Positions 26,641 through 35,364 of a stretch of DNA of 64,000 bases are shown one piece after another (position 1 is the stretch's first letter; each line of letters starts with the position of its first letter). The translations under genes were made by a program, and so were the position numbers. The stretch comes from Saccharothrix australiensis (GTDB taxonomy: Bacteria > Actinomycetota > Actinomycetes > Mycobacteriales > Pseudonocardiaceae). The notes under the pieces were generated by a model that was not told the origin of the DNA, searched no databases, and saw only the letters and a program-made list of their open reading frames with translations. The stretch is from NCBI RefSeq assembly GCF_003634935.1, contig NZ_RBXO01000001.1:4613501-4677500 (forward strand), in the 5' to 3' direction.

Positions 26641-27479
26641 GGGGTGGTCGACGGGGTGGTGCGACCCGGCGGGGTGGTCCCCGTCCGCCCGGTGCCGGGT
26701 GGTGGCGACCCGGTCCGGGTGGTCCCGGCGCCGGTGGACGCCGCGGGCGACCGCGTCGTGGGGCAGACCAGGCGGCCGTCCGGGTCCGGCACGCCGTCGG
26801 CCTGCCGGCACGGGAGCGCGACCGCCGTCAGGGTCGCCACCTGCGGCGCCCACGTGACGACCACCGGCCGCTCCGGCGACGGCGACGCGGCGGCGACGCG
26901 CGGGTCGTCGCAGGGCCGCCCGGCCGCCGACGTGCACCTGCCGCGGAAGCCGAACACCACCTCGGCCGACGCCCGGCCGCCGGTCGGCCGGGACGCCTCG
27001 ACGGCGACCCGGCACCGCTGCTCCGACGTGCCGCGCACCGGCCGGAAGGTGAAGCCGTGGCAGTCGCCCTCGCTCGCGCCGCAGTTCCGCCCCTCGGGCA
27101 GCAGCGTGAACAGGCGCGGGTTCGACACCGACACGTCCACCGTGACGGGCACCGCCGAGTCCGCGGTGACCGAGAACGTCTTGCAGCCGACCTCCTTCGG
27201 CTCGTCCTCGAACAGCTCGAACTCCAACGGCCACGGCGTCGTGTCCGTCCGGCCGTCCAGCCGCGCGCCGCCCACGGTGATCACGGCGCCGCCGTCCGCC
27301 GTCCGGGTGGGCCGGGAGGTGTCGGTCGGCTCCGCGCCCAGCGTGCCCAGCGCGGTGCCGGTGACCGGGGCGCCCCCGGTCGTCGGCGCACCGCCGTCCG
27401 GGCGTGGCGCCGCGTCGCACCCGACCAGCAGCGCCAGCACGCCCGCTCCCACGCCGACCACGCGCCGCACCGGGACCAT
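26637..27479 (-). CDS. Secreted lipoprotein of unknown function, Thr/Pro-rich ends
   Basis: A 280-residue protein. MVPVRRVVGVGAGVLALLVGC is a lipoprotein signal with lipobox LVGC (Cys ~21). A Thr/Gly/Pro-rich spacer is followed by a beta-rich domain of ~150 residues with paired cysteines (EPKEVGCKTFSV, GRNCGASEGDCHGFTFRP, RGRCTSAAGRPCDD). A Thr/Pro-rich tail follows (GTGRTGTTPPGRTTPSTTP). The ATG at 27479 has GGAGG nine bases upstream. The fold resembles a small Ig-like domain but no family is recognised. Coupled by ATGA to the membrane-protein gene. Probably exported and lipid-anchored. Confidence 0.8.
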   Translation of the reverse strand: MVPVRRVVGVGAGVLALLVGCDAAPRPDGGAPTTGGAPVTGTALGTLGAEPTDTSRPTRTADGGAVITVGGARLDGRTDTTPWPLEFELFEDEPKEVGCKTFSVTADSAVPVTVDVSVSNPRLFTLLPEGRNCGASEGDCHGFTFRPVRGTSEQRCRVAVEASRPTGGRASAEVVFGFRGRCTSAAGRPCDDPRVAAASPSPERPVVVTWAPQVATLTAVALPCRQADGVPDPDGRLVCPTTRSPAASTGAGTTRTGSPPPGTGRTGTTPPGRTTPSTTP

Positions 27480-27689
27480 CGCCGATCACCTCCGCCGCGA
27501 GCACCTCCTGTCCCGAAATTAGCCCGCCACCCCGGAAGCGTTACGGCTCGTCACCCTAAAGTGGGACGGGTGGGTGCTTCCCGTGAGCAGCGGTCATCCC
27601 CGACCGCACCACGGTGATCGCGCTGTCGGGCCGGGTGCGTAACGTTCCCACCGTGGCGCGGTGGACGACTGGTGGTGCGTGAAGGTCCG

Positions 27690-30600
27690 ATGGGTGTGCG
27701 GGTGGAAGTGCTGGGGCCGGTGCGGGTCCTCGGCAGCGGTGGCGAACCGGTCGGGATCGCGGGCACGCGGCTCCGCATGGTGCTGGGCAGGCTCGCGCTC
27801 GCCGCGGGCAGGGCGGTGTCGCCCGACGCGCTGATCGAGGACATCTGGGGCGAGGAGCCGCCGGCCGCGGGTCCGAACGCCCTGCACGCCCTGGTGCACC
27901 GGTTGCGGCGGGCGTTGCCGGACGCCGGTGTGGTGGAGTCGGCCCCCGTCGGCTACCGGCTCGTCCTGCCGCCGGACGCCGTGGACGCGCACCGGTTCGA
28001 GGCGCTGGCCGCGCGGGGCAGGCGCGAGCTGGCCGCGGGCGAACCCGCGCGCGCGGCGGCGACGCTCGGCGACGCGCTCGCGCTGTGGCGCGGCGACGCG
28101 TTCGCGGACGTGCGCGCGGCCCCGTACACCGCGCCGGCGGGCGTGCGGCTGGCGGAGCTGCGGGCGGCGGCCCGCGAGGACTGGTTCGACGCGTGCCTGC
28201 GGCTGGGGCGGCACGCCGAGGTGCTGCCCGACCTGGAGGCGGCGTGCGCGGCCGACCCGTTGCGGGAGCGCCTGGCCGCGTCGCGGATGCGGGCGCTGTG
28301 CGCGGCGGGGCGGCAGTCCGACGCGCTCGCCGCGTACGAGGAGGTCCGGCTCGCGCTCGCCGACCGGCTCGGCGTCGACCCGTCCGCCGAGCTGCGGCAG
28401 GTCCACCTGGAGGTGCTGCGCGGCGGCCCGGCCCGGCCGGTGGCCCGGACCGGGCCCGCGCCCGGACGGCTGCCCGCGCGGTTGACGTCGTTCGTCGGCC
28501 GCGCCGACGAGCTGGCGCTGCTGGCCGCGCTGCTGGAGACCTCCCGGCTGGTCACCGTGGTGGGTCCGGGCGGCGTGGGCAAGACCCGGCTGGCCGTGGA
28601 GGCGGCGTCCCGGCACCCGGCGCACCGCGCCGGCCGGCTGTGGCTCGTGCCGCTGGCGGGCGTCGAGGGTCCGGCGGGGGTCGCCGACGCGATCCTCGGC
28701 GCGCTCGGCACGGGACCCCACCAGTCCGCGGGCGGACCCGTCGAACCGCTGGACCGCGTGGCCGAGCTCGTCGGCGGTGACGACGCCGTGCTCGTCCTGG
28801 ACAACTGCGAGCACGTCGTCGCCGAGGTCGCGCGGGTCGCCCGGCGGCTGCTGGAGGAGCGGCCGGGGCTGACCGTCCTGGCCACCAGCCGGGAACCGCT
28901 GGAGGTCGTGGGCGAGGCGCTGTGCCGCCTCGGCCCGCTCGACCTCCCGCCCGAGGGCGCGGACCCGGCCACCGCCGCCCGCTCGGCCGCGGTGCGGCTG
29001 TTCCTCGCCCGCGCGACCGCCGTGCGGCCCGGATTCGCGCTCGACGGGTCCACCGCGGACCCGGTCGTGGCCGTGGTGCGCCGCCTGGACGGGCTGCCGC
29101 TCGCGCTGGAGCTGGCGGCGGCGCGGCTGCGCTCGATGGACGTCGGCGCGATCGCCCGTCGGCTGGACGACCGGTTCCGGCTGCTGTCCACGGGCAACCG
29201 GGCGGCGCAGCCCCGGCAGCGCACGCTGCGCGCGGTGGTCGAGTGGAGCTGGGACCTGCTGACCGACCGGGAGCGGGTGCTGGCGCGGCGGTTCGCGGTC
29301 TTCCCCGCCACCACCGACGTCGACGCGGTCGAGGCGGTCTGCGCGGACGGGCCGGCGACCACCGGCGACGTCGTCTACGTGCTCGGCTCGCTGGTCGACA
29401 AGTCGCTCGTGGAGCAGAGCGGTGACGGCTACCGGATGCTGGAGAGCATCCGCGCCTTCGCGGCCGAGGAGCTGGTGCGCGCGGGCGAGCGCGAGGCGGT
29501 GCGGGACCGGTTCACGGGCCACTTCGCCGCGCTGGCCGCCGAGCACGAGGCGCTGGTGCGCTCGCCGGCCCAGCCGTCGTCGCTGGTGCTGCTCGCGGCC
29601 GAGTACGACAACCTGGTGGCCGCGCTGCGGTGGGCGCTCGACGCCGGGGACGCGCCGGCGGTGGTGCGCCTGCTCGGCGTCCTGCACTGGTACTGGTACG
29701 CGGTGCGCTACGACGCGCGCACCGAGTCGTTCATCGCGGAGGCGCTCACCCTCGGCGACGAGCTGCCCCCGGCGGCGAGGGCCGCGTTCACCGCGCTCGA
29801 CGCGTTGATCGGCGGCAGCGCGTCGACCACCGGTCCCGACCGCGTGCGCGCGCTGCTCGCCGAGTGCTCGGAGACCGGCGCCCTGGAGCGGTACCCGGTG
29901 CTGGTGGCGGCGACGCTGCCCATCGCGCACCGGATGGGGTTGGACGACCTCGTCGCGGAGACGGTGCGCGGGGTGCGTGGCCGGTCGGACGGCTGGGCCC
30001 ACGCGTGCGTGTCGCTGCTGGAGGCGGGCATGGCCGCGGACCGCGCCGACTGGGCGGCGTCGACCGCCGCGACCGAGCGGGCGGCCCGCGAGTTCGCCGC
30101 CACCGGCGACCGGCTGTGGACGGCGGTGGCGCTGGCGGTCCTGGCGGGCATCCGCTCCGTGCGGGGCGAGCACGACCGGGCGATCGCCGACCTGGAGCGC
30201 TGCCTCGGGCTGGCCGCCGGTTCCGGCGCGCAGGACGAGGTGTCCTACCTGGTGGCGTTGGCCACCGTGCGGATGCGGGCGGACGACCTGGACGGCGCGC
30301 GGCGCGACCTCGACGCGGCCGACCACCTGACGCGGTCGGGCGGGCGGCGGTACGCGGAGGTCGACGTGCTGCGGGGCCGGGCCGAGTTCCACCGCCGCAC
30401 CGGCGACCTCGCGGCGGCGGAGCGTGCGCTGGACCGGATGGCGGAGTTGGCGCGCCAGCTGCGGCTCCCGATCCCGCAGGGCTGGCCCGCACCCGCCCGG
30501 ATGGCGCTCAGCCTGACCGCGGGCGACGCCGCGCGGGCCCGTGCGCTGCTGCCCGCCGCGATCACCGCGTCCTTCGACGACGGCGACCCGGCGTCGGCGG

Positions 30601-30842
30601 CGCAGCACCTGGCCCGGCTGCTGCACCTCGAGGCCGACCCGGCCGGCGCGGCGACCGCGCTCGGCCTGAGCCGGGCCGTCCGCGGTGCGTTCGACGACGG
30701 CGACCCGGAACTGCGCGACCTGGTCGCCGAACTCGTCCGGCGGCTCGGCGGGCCGGGGTACGACGCGGCGTACCAGGCCGGCGCACGACTGACCCGAGCC
30801 GACGCGCTGGCCCGCCTCGACGCCCTGCGCACCCCGGCCTGA
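27690..30842 (+). CDS. AfsR/SARP-family regulator with NTPase and TPR domains
   Basis: A 1050-residue protein. The ATG at 27690 (MGVRVEVLGPVRVLGSGGE) has GAAGG just upstream and fits the family N-terminus; an upstream in-frame GTG at 27672 would add six residues. Domains in order: winged-helix HTH (to ~95; SPDALIEDIWGEEPPA), BTAD (~95-240), NB-ARC-like ATPase (FVGRADELALLAALLE, Walker A GPGGVGKT ~292, Walker B DAVLVLDNCEHV, then LTVLATSREPL), winged helix (WSWDLLTDRERVLARRF) and C-terminal TPR-like region. Unlike the 18669 regulator it has no LuxR HTH. Such proteins activate secondary-metabolite genes, but no target cluster is adjacent. Divergent from the lipoprotein gene, which may be a target. 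Confidence 0.9.
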   Translation: MGVRVEVLGPVRVLGSGGEPVGIAGTRLRMVLGRLALAAGRAVSPDALIEDIWGEEPPAAGPNALHALVHRLRRALPDAGVVESAPVGYRLVLPPDAVDAHRFEALAARGRRELAAGEPARAAATLGDALALWRGDAFADVRAAPYTAPAGVRLAELRAAAREDWFDACLRLGRHAEVLPDLEAACAADPLRERLAASRMRALCAAGRQSDALAAYEEVRLALADRLGVDPSAELRQVHLEVLRGGPARPVARTGPAPGRLPARLTSFVGRADELALLAALLETSRLVTVVGPGGVGKTRLAVEAASRHPAHRAGRLWLVPLAGVEGPAGVADAILGALGTGPHQSAGGPVEPLDRVAELVGGDDAVLVLDNCEHVVAEVARVARRLLEERPGLTVLATSREPLEVVGEALCRLGPLDLPPEGADPATAARSAAVRLFLARATAVRPGFALDGSTADPVVAVVRRLDGLPLALELAAARLRSMDVGAIARRLDDRFRLLSTGNRAAQPRQRTLRAVVEWSWDLLTDRERVLARRFAVFPATTDVDAVEAVCADGPATTGDVVYVLGSLVDKSLVEQSGDGYRMLESIRAFAAEELVRAGEREAVRDRFTGHFAALAAEHEALVRSPAQPSSLVLLAAEYDNLVAALRWALDAGDAPAVVRLLGVLHWYWYAVRYDARTESFIAEALTLGDELPPAARAAFTALDALIGGSASTTGPDRVRALLAECSETGALERYPVLVAATLPIAHRMGLDDLVAETVRGVRGRSDGWAHACVSLLEAGMAADRADWAASTAATERAAREFAATGDRLWTAVALAVLAGIRSVRGEHDRAIADLERCLGLAAGSGAQDEVSYLVALATVRMRADDLDGARRDLDAADHLTRSGGRRYAEVDVLRGRAEFHRRTGDLAAAERALDRMAELARQLRLPIPQGWPAPARMALSLTAGDAARARALLPAAITASFDDGDPASAAQHLARLLHLEADPAGAATALGLSRAVRGAFDDGDPELRDLVAELVRRLGGPGYDAAYQAGARLTRADALARLDALRTPA

Positions 30843-30921
30843 CCCGCCCACCCCGGCACCCCGCGCCCCGGCCTGACCGCCCGCCCGACACCCCGCGTCC
30901 TACGCAGCGCCCCGGCCTGAC
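30832..30921 (+). repeat. Three copies of a stop-codon-spanning dodecamer after the SARP gene
   Basis: ccccggcctgac occurs at 30832-30843 (containing the TGA stop), 30866-30877 and 30910-30921, with related sequence around each copy. It is the same kind of 3'-end duplication seen after other genes in this window. Confidence 0.85.
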
Positions 30922-30984
30922 GCCCTCGCTCCCCCGGACATCCGCGCTCCCCCGCTGACGCCCCCCGGCACCCCCGCAACCGGC

Positions 30985-31010
30985 CTTACACCCGCGCCCG
31001 GCCGTGTAAG
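30985..31010. promoter_or_regulatory. Inverted repeat cttacac-N12-gtgtaag upstream of the serine hydrolase gene
   Basis: Perfect 7-bp arms (30985-30991 and 31004-31010) separated by 12 bases lie just upstream of a TATAAG (31016-31021) that would serve as a -10 element. The arrangement suits an operator overlapping the -35 region of the gene at 31121. The regulator is unknown. Confidence 0.45.
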
Positions 31011-31120
31011 CGCCCTATAAGACCGCTGTCATCGCAGGTCGGCACCGTGGAGTCACACAAGACAACGGGAACCGGCCGGCCCCAGTGGATCGGGTCGGTT
31101 CCGAGGGGGAAGGAATCCAC

Positions 31121-32284
31121 ATGGCAGAGTTCCAGAGTCCGGGACGCCCGAAGGTGCGCGCCGCCATCGACTCGGTGGTGCCCGAGCTGGGCGTACCCAG
31201 CATCATGGTCCAGATCCGGGACGAGGACGGGACCTGGTTCGGTTCCGCCGGGGTGGCCGACACCGTCACGGGAGCGCCGCGCGTGCCGGGCGAGCACCTG
31301 CACTCCGGCAGCATCTCCAAGGCGTTCACCGCCGCCACGCTGCTGCAACTGGAGGCCGAGGGCCGCCTGAGCATCGACGACACCGTGGACCGGTGGCTGC
31401 CGGGCGCGATGGCGGAGAACGGCTACGACGGCACCCAGGTCACCATCCGGCACCTGCTGTCCAACACCAGCGGCCTGTTCGCCACGGGCATGGCGCTGGA
31501 GTTCCAGCGTCGCTACCTGACCCGCTCCGCGTTCGACGAGCACCGCTTCGACGTGTACCAGCCCGCCGACGTGCTGGCGATCGCGCTGTCGGAGCCCCCG
31601 GTCGGGCGGCCCGGCGAGACGTTCTGGTACTCCAACGGCGGGTTCGCCTTCGCCGCGGCGATCATCGAGGAGGTCACCGGCAACAGCCTGGAGTCCGAGG
31701 TGCACCGGACCGTGGTGCGACCGCTGGGGTTGAAGCACACGTTCATGCGCCACCGGGAGGAGACGGGGTACCACGGGCGGCACCCCCGCTCCTACTCGAA
31801 GCTGTACTTGAAGGAGGGCACGCGCGTCGAGGACGTCACGCCGGAGACGTGGACGACCCTGATGGAGGACCCGAGCCTGCCGCCCATGGACACCACCGAC
31901 GTGAACACGTCGGGCGGCTGGGGAGCGGCCAACGTCGTGGCGACGCCGGACGAGCTGATCACGTTCTACACCGCGATGGTCACCGGCGGCCTGCTGCCCG
32001 CCGACCAGCACCGCGCCATGTGGGACACGGTGGACACCGCGGGCACGTACTGGTTGGCCAACGCCCGCTACGGCCTCGGGGTGTACCAGTTGACGCTGTC
32101 CGACGGCCAGGTCCTGCGCGGTGGCGGCGGTGCGAGTTACGGCACGTACACCTTCACGATGGGCACGCCCGACGGCAAGCGCATGATGCTCGTCCACACG
32201 AACAACGACTGGGCGGCGTTCCCGGCGATCGACCGGATCATCGAGGCCGAGTTCGGGGCGGGGGGCCTCCGGCTCGAAATGTGA
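31121..32284 (+). CDS. Serine beta-lactamase-like hydrolase (class C / DD-peptidase fold)
   Basis: A 387-residue protein of the beta-lactamase/PBP-C family. The nucleophile motif S-x-x-K is GSISKAF (Ser64, Lys67), the second motif is Y-x-N in FWYSNGGFAFAA, and helix-rich segments between are typical (LEAEGRLSIDDTVDRWLPGA, IRHLLSNTSGL). In the third motif position, where DD-peptidase R61 has HTG, this protein has GGG (LRGGGGASYGTYTF), so the expected His is missing. No signal peptide is seen, so it is probably cytoplasmic, unlike secreted DD-peptidases. An esterase or amidohydrolase role is as likely as peptidase. ATG at 31121 is preceded by AAGGA. Confidence 0.85.
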   Translation: MAEFQSPGRPKVRAAIDSVVPELGVPSIMVQIRDEDGTWFGSAGVADTVTGAPRVPGEHLHSGSISKAFTAATLLQLEAEGRLSIDDTVDRWLPGAMAENGYDGTQVTIRHLLSNTSGLFATGMALEFQRRYLTRSAFDEHRFDVYQPADVLAIALSEPPVGRPGETFWYSNGGFAFAAAIIEEVTGNSLESEVHRTVVRPLGLKHTFMRHREETGYHGRHPRSYSKLYLKEGTRVEDVTPETWTTLMEDPSLPPMDTTDVNTSGGWGAANVVATPDELITFYTAMVTGGLLPADQHRAMWDTVDTAGTYWLANARYGLGVYQLTLSDGQVLRGGGGASYGTYTFTMGTPDGKRMMLVHTNNDWAAFPAIDRIIEAEFGAGGLRLEM

Positions 32285-32292
32285 CCCCGAGC

Positions 32293-32326
32293 GGTGGTCG
32301 AGCCGGTCGCGCCCGGCTCGACCACC
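32293..32326 (+). terminator. Terminator hairpin after the serine hydrolase gene
   Basis: Thirteen-base perfect arms (ggtggtcgagccg / cggctcgaccacc) around an 8-base loop, beginning nine bases after the stop codon. No U-tract. Confidence 0.75.
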
Positions 32327-32471
32327 GGCGGGACCTCGCCGCCGACCACCGCGCCACCTCTCGTGGCTGCTGATCAAGGAGCTGTGCCCGCCGGGTCCGC
32401 ATCGAGAGCGGGACGTGCTGGTCGGCTTCACGACCAAGCCGGCGAGGCCACAAGCCGCCCTGATCCGGCCG

Positions 32472-32548
32472 GCCCGACGACACCGCAACGTCCTGTTCGC
32501 CATGCTCCGCACCGAAGCCCACTACTTGCACCCCAAGACCGCTCCCCC
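32472..32548 (+). pseudogene. Fragment of an IS110-family transposase C-terminus
   Basis: The plus-strand frame reads RRHRNVLFAMLRTEAHYL, which matches the R-R-R-x-x-V-L-x-A-M-L-R-D-x-x-x-Y pattern at the C-terminus of IS110/IS116-type transposases (recollection of the family). The rest of the transposase is absent and no inverted ends or target repeats are visible, so this is a small relic of an insertion. Nothing else is recognised between 32327 and 32581. Confidence 0.4.
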
Positions 32549-32581
32549 GGCCACGACCTGCCCCGGAGTCCACCGGAGACT

Positions 32582-33016
32582 TCAGCGCGTCCTGGGAAAC
32601 GCGGCACGCAGTTCGGAGCGGTTGACGATGAACGCGGCCGGGAACAGCGCGAGCGCTCCCGCGACCTGCGCCACGACGAACCACAGCGGAAGCGCACCGG
32701 GGATGCTGTCCAGAGCGATGACCGCGATCGGCACGACAACAGAGATGACGCGCACGCGCTGATAGGCCCATCGCGCGCCCTTGGAGGCCAACGCGGTCAG
32801 CCAGTAGGTCACCGCGGCACTCGCGAACATCCCACCTGCCCGACCCCAGGCGAACGAGCTGACCGCATGACCCGCGACCGACAGCCCGACGACCGCGACG
32901 AGCACCACGACGCTGAATGCGCCGTAGACCGCGACGGACTTCTTCACCAGGTCGAAGGCCCGCCGGGTCCGCGGGTCGTCGAGCCGGACGGGCGCGGTGT
33001 GGCTGGTGGTGTCCAT
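32582..33016 (-). CDS. Small membrane protein, four predicted helices
   Basis: A 144-residue protein starting MDTTSHTAPVRLDDPRTRRA. Predicted helices: VAVYGAFSVVVLVAVVGLSV, MFASAAVTYWLTALAS, VRVISVVVPIAVIALDSIPG and PLWFVVAQVAGALALFPAAF, with a basic C-terminal tail. No family motif is recognised. It is divergent from the histidine kinase gene and shares with it a 214-base intergenic region with a strong palindrome. The two-component system may control it; this is an inference from arrangement. Confidence 0.75.
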   Translation of the reverse strand: MDTTSHTAPVRLDDPRTRRAFDLVKKSVAVYGAFSVVVLVAVVGLSVAGHAVSSFAWGRAGGMFASAAVTYWLTALASKGARWAYQRVRVISVVVPIAVIALDSIPGALPLWFVVAQVAGALALFPAAFIVNRSELRAAFPRTR

Positions 33017-33110
33017 GTCTGTTGTGTCGCCTTCTTCCCTTGTGCGTCCAATGCGGTGTCGACGTTAGGGAGCACCGGGCCGCGCCGGTATGGGCCTGGG
33101 CGCAGGACCG

Positions 33111-33128
33111 GGTGGGTCTGGACCCACC
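33111..33128. promoter_or_regulatory. 18-bp palindrome between divergent membrane-protein and two-component genes
   Basis: ggtgggtc-tg-gacccacc is a perfect 8-bp inverted repeat with a 2-base centre. It lies 94 bases before the membrane-protein gene start and 102 bases before the kinase start. The tiny centre makes it a dimer-protein site rather than an RNA hairpin. The neighbouring LuxR-type regulator is the obvious candidate to bind it. Confidence 0.55.
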
Positions 33129-33230
33129 AAGGCCCCGATCCGGCCGGAATCGGGCTTCGCCTCGTGCACAGTGGAGCCACTGCACCGGTGCGCGGGACCG
33201 CGGTCGGACCATCGAGTAAGAAGGAGGGCC

Positions 33231-34532
33231 ATGAGGCAGCCGGGATCGTGGGTGACGAGCGTCCGCGTGGGGTTCGCGCGGGCCTGTGTCGTGCTGGTCG
33301 TCGTCATGCTGGTCCCCGCCGTGTGGGCCGCGGCCGTGACGCTCTGGCTCTGGTGGGGTGGGAACCCGTGGTCGTGGGTGGCGCCGTTCTTGTGGGCGGG
33401 CCTGGGCACGTTCGCGCTGAGCCGTCCGGTCTGCCGGATCGTGCGCTCGCTCGTCGCGAGGTGGACCGGCACCGCCATACCCGCCGGGTACCGGGAGCCC
33501 GGACCGGTGATCCAGCTGTCGACCGGGTACTGGTGGAACGGGCACTCCTACGAGCGCACCGCTCGGGACGCGCACCGCGACCAGCGGTGGCGCACCCGGT
33601 GGCACGACCCCGCCACCTGGCGCGACCTGAGGTTCACAGCGATCGCGCCGCTCACAGCGGGCGTGCTCGCGGCCGTCCCGCCGGCCGGCCTGGCGGTGGC
33701 GGTCCTCGGGTTCGGCGGGCCGGCGTTCGGCGGGCTCGCGTTCGGCGGGCTCGCGTTCGGGCAAGGCGGGTCCGCCGCCGTGCTGGTCGGCGTGCTCGGC
33801 CTGGTCGTGGCCGTCGCCGCCGCACCGCACGCCTGGCGGCCCCTCGAACCGGTGGCCGCCCGCTTCCTGCGCCCGTCGCCGGCGATGGCGCTGGCCGACC
33901 GGGTGGACGAGCTGACCGCCCAGCGCGCGGACGTCACCGTCGCGCAGGCCGCCGAGATCCGGCGCATCGAACGCGACCTGCACGACGGGGCGCAGGCGCG
34001 CCTGGTCGCGCTCGGGCTGTCGCTCGCGACCGCGGAGAAGCTGATGGACGCCCATCCCGACCGGGCGAAGGCGTTGCTGCGGGAGGCGCGTGCCGGCGCC
34101 GCCACCTCGCTGACCGAGCTGCGCGACCTCGTGCGGGGCATCAGCCCGCCGGTGCTCACCGAGCGGGGCCTCGTCGACGCCCTGCGCGCCCTCGCCCTGG
34201 ACAGCCCGCTCGACACCAGCGTCCACGCCGACCTCCGGACGCGCCTGGAACCGCCGATCGAGGCCGCCGTGTACTTCGCCGTCGCCGAACTGCTGACCAA
34301 CGCCGTCAAGCACGCCGACGCCGACCGGGCGCGGATCTCCCTCACCCGGCACGACGCCGGGCTGGTGGTCGAGGTCGAGGACGACGGCCGGGGCGGTGCC
34401 CGCGTGCGCGCCGGCGGCGGGCTGGCGGGGCTGCGCCGACGCCTCGCGGTCTTCGACGGCACGTGCGGGATCACCAGCCCGCCGGGCGGCCCGACCCGCG
34501 TGACGATGGTGGTGCCGTGCGCGTCGTGGTAG
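33231..34532 (+). CDS. NarL-type sensor histidine kinase
   Basis: A 433-residue membrane kinase. The ATG at 33231 has an excellent RBS (aaggagg). The N-terminal half has four hydrophobic helices (ARACVVLVVVMLVPAVWAAA, WVAPFLWAGLGTFALS, IAPLTAGVLAAVPPAGLAVA, AAVLVGVLGLVVAVAAA). They are interrupted by a Trp-rich loop (STGYWWNGHSYERT) and a repeat GGPAFGGLAFGGLAFG. The HisKA_3 dimerisation/phospho-acceptor motif is IERDLHDGAQARLVALGL (His ~248), followed by RDLVRGISPPVL. The HATPase has AVAELLTNAVKHADAD and VEDDGRGGARVRAGGGLAGL. The substrate stimulus is unknown. It overlaps the response regulator gene by 16 bases. Confidence 0.93.
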   Translation: MRQPGSWVTSVRVGFARACVVLVVVMLVPAVWAAAVTLWLWWGGNPWSWVAPFLWAGLGTFALSRPVCRIVRSLVARWTGTAIPAGYREPGPVIQLSTGYWWNGHSYERTARDAHRDQRWRTRWHDPATWRDLRFTAIAPLTAGVLAAVPPAGLAVAVLGFGGPAFGGLAFGGLAFGQGGSAAVLVGVLGLVVAVAAAPHAWRPLEPVAARFLRPSPAMALADRVDELTAQRADVTVAQAAEIRRIERDLHDGAQARLVALGLSLATAEKLMDAHPDRAKALLREARAGAATSLTELRDLVRGISPPVLTERGLVDALRALALDSPLDTSVHADLRTRLEPPIEAAVYFAVAELLTNAVKHADADRARISLTRHDAGLVVEVEDDGRGGARVRAGGGLAGLRRRLAVFDGTCGITSPPGGPTRVTMVVPCASW

Positions 34533-35164
34533 CCGAGGACCTGTACCTCCTGCGTGACGGCATGGTCCGCCTCATCGAGGCGTACGGCCACGAGGTGGTG
34601 GCGACGGCGACCACCGGGACCGGGACGCTGGACGCGCTGCGGACGTGGCGGCCGGACGTGTCCGTCGTGGACGTCCGGATGCCGCCGACCCAGTCGGACG
34701 AGGGCCTGCGGGCGGTGCTGGCGGCCAGGCGCGAGCTGCCCGGACTGCCGGTCCTGATCCTGTCCCAGCACGTCGAGCAGCTGTACGCCCGCGAACTGCT
34801 GGCCGACGGGGCCGGCGGCATCGGGTACTTCCTCAAGGAGAGCGTGTTCGACGCCGACCAGTTCATCGACGCGCTGGAACGCGTCGCCGGCGGCGGGACG
34901 GCCCTGGACCCGGCCGTCATCGCCAAGCTGCTGTCCCGCGGGTCGTCGAGCCGCCGGCTCGACCGGCTCACCGAACGCGAGCGCGCCGTGCTGGGCCTCA
35001 TGGCCGAAGGGCTGTCCAACCAGGCCGTCGCCCAGCGGCTGTTCCTCAGCGAGAGCGCCATCAGCAAGCACACCACGTCGATCTTCGGCAAGCTCGGCAT
35101 CACCGACGACGACAACACCAACCGCCGCGTCCTGGCCGTGTTGACGTACCTGAACAACCCCTGA
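34517..35164 (+). CDS. NarL/LuxR-type response regulator
   Basis: A 215-residue regulator. GTG at 34517 gives MRVVVAEDLYLLRDGMVRLI with the acidic pair and the phospho-acceptor Asp52 in SVVDVRMPP. The conserved Thr/Ser and Lys are in LPVLILSQH and GYFLKES. The C-terminal LuxR HTH is LTERERAVLGLMAEGLSNQA, VAQRLFLSESAISKHTTSIF. The start lies inside the kinase gene, giving translational coupling. It is the cognate partner of the preceding kinase. A plausible binding site is the 33111 palindrome. Confidence 0.93.
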   Translation: MRVVVAEDLYLLRDGMVRLIEAYGHEVVATATTGTGTLDALRTWRPDVSVVDVRMPPTQSDEGLRAVLAARRELPGLPVLILSQHVEQLYARELLADGAGGIGYFLKESVFDADQFIDALERVAGGGTALDPAVIAKLLSRGSSSRRLDRLTERERAVLGLMAEGLSNQAVAQRLFLSESAISKHTTSIFGKLGITDDDNTNRRVLAVLTYLNNP

Positions 35165-35220
35165 CCACCTCACCACCATCCACTGTGGACAGGGCTGTTC
35201 CGGGCGGAGGTCCCTGCCCC

Positions 35221-35258
35221 GGCGAGTCGTGCGGCCCTCGGCGACCGCACGACTCGCC
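35221..35258. terminator. Bidirectional-looking terminator hairpin
   Basis: Perfect 14-base arms (ggcgagtcgtgcgg / ccgcacgactcgcc) with a 10-base loop, 57 bases after the response-regulator stop and just downstream of a minus-strand gene fragment that ends at 35272. Confidence 0.75.
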
Positions 35259-35271
35259 CCCGACCGACGGC

Positions 35272-35364
35272 TCAGTCCAGCGGGCGGTGGAAGACCTGCA
35301 CCCGCGGGCGCGGGTCGCCCGCCCGTTGCGCCACGACGTAGAGCCGCCTTGCGTCGTCGGTCAC
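35272..35364 (-). pseudogene. Possible C-terminal fragment of a minus-strand gene
   Basis: The minus strand reads VTDDARRLYVVAQRAGDPRP then RVQVFHRPLD and TGA, 30 residues that look like a natural protein end with normal codon bias. Any extension of the frame to the right runs straight into the toxin remnant on the other strand, so the rest is missing. It may equally be a chance frame. Confidence 0.3.
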
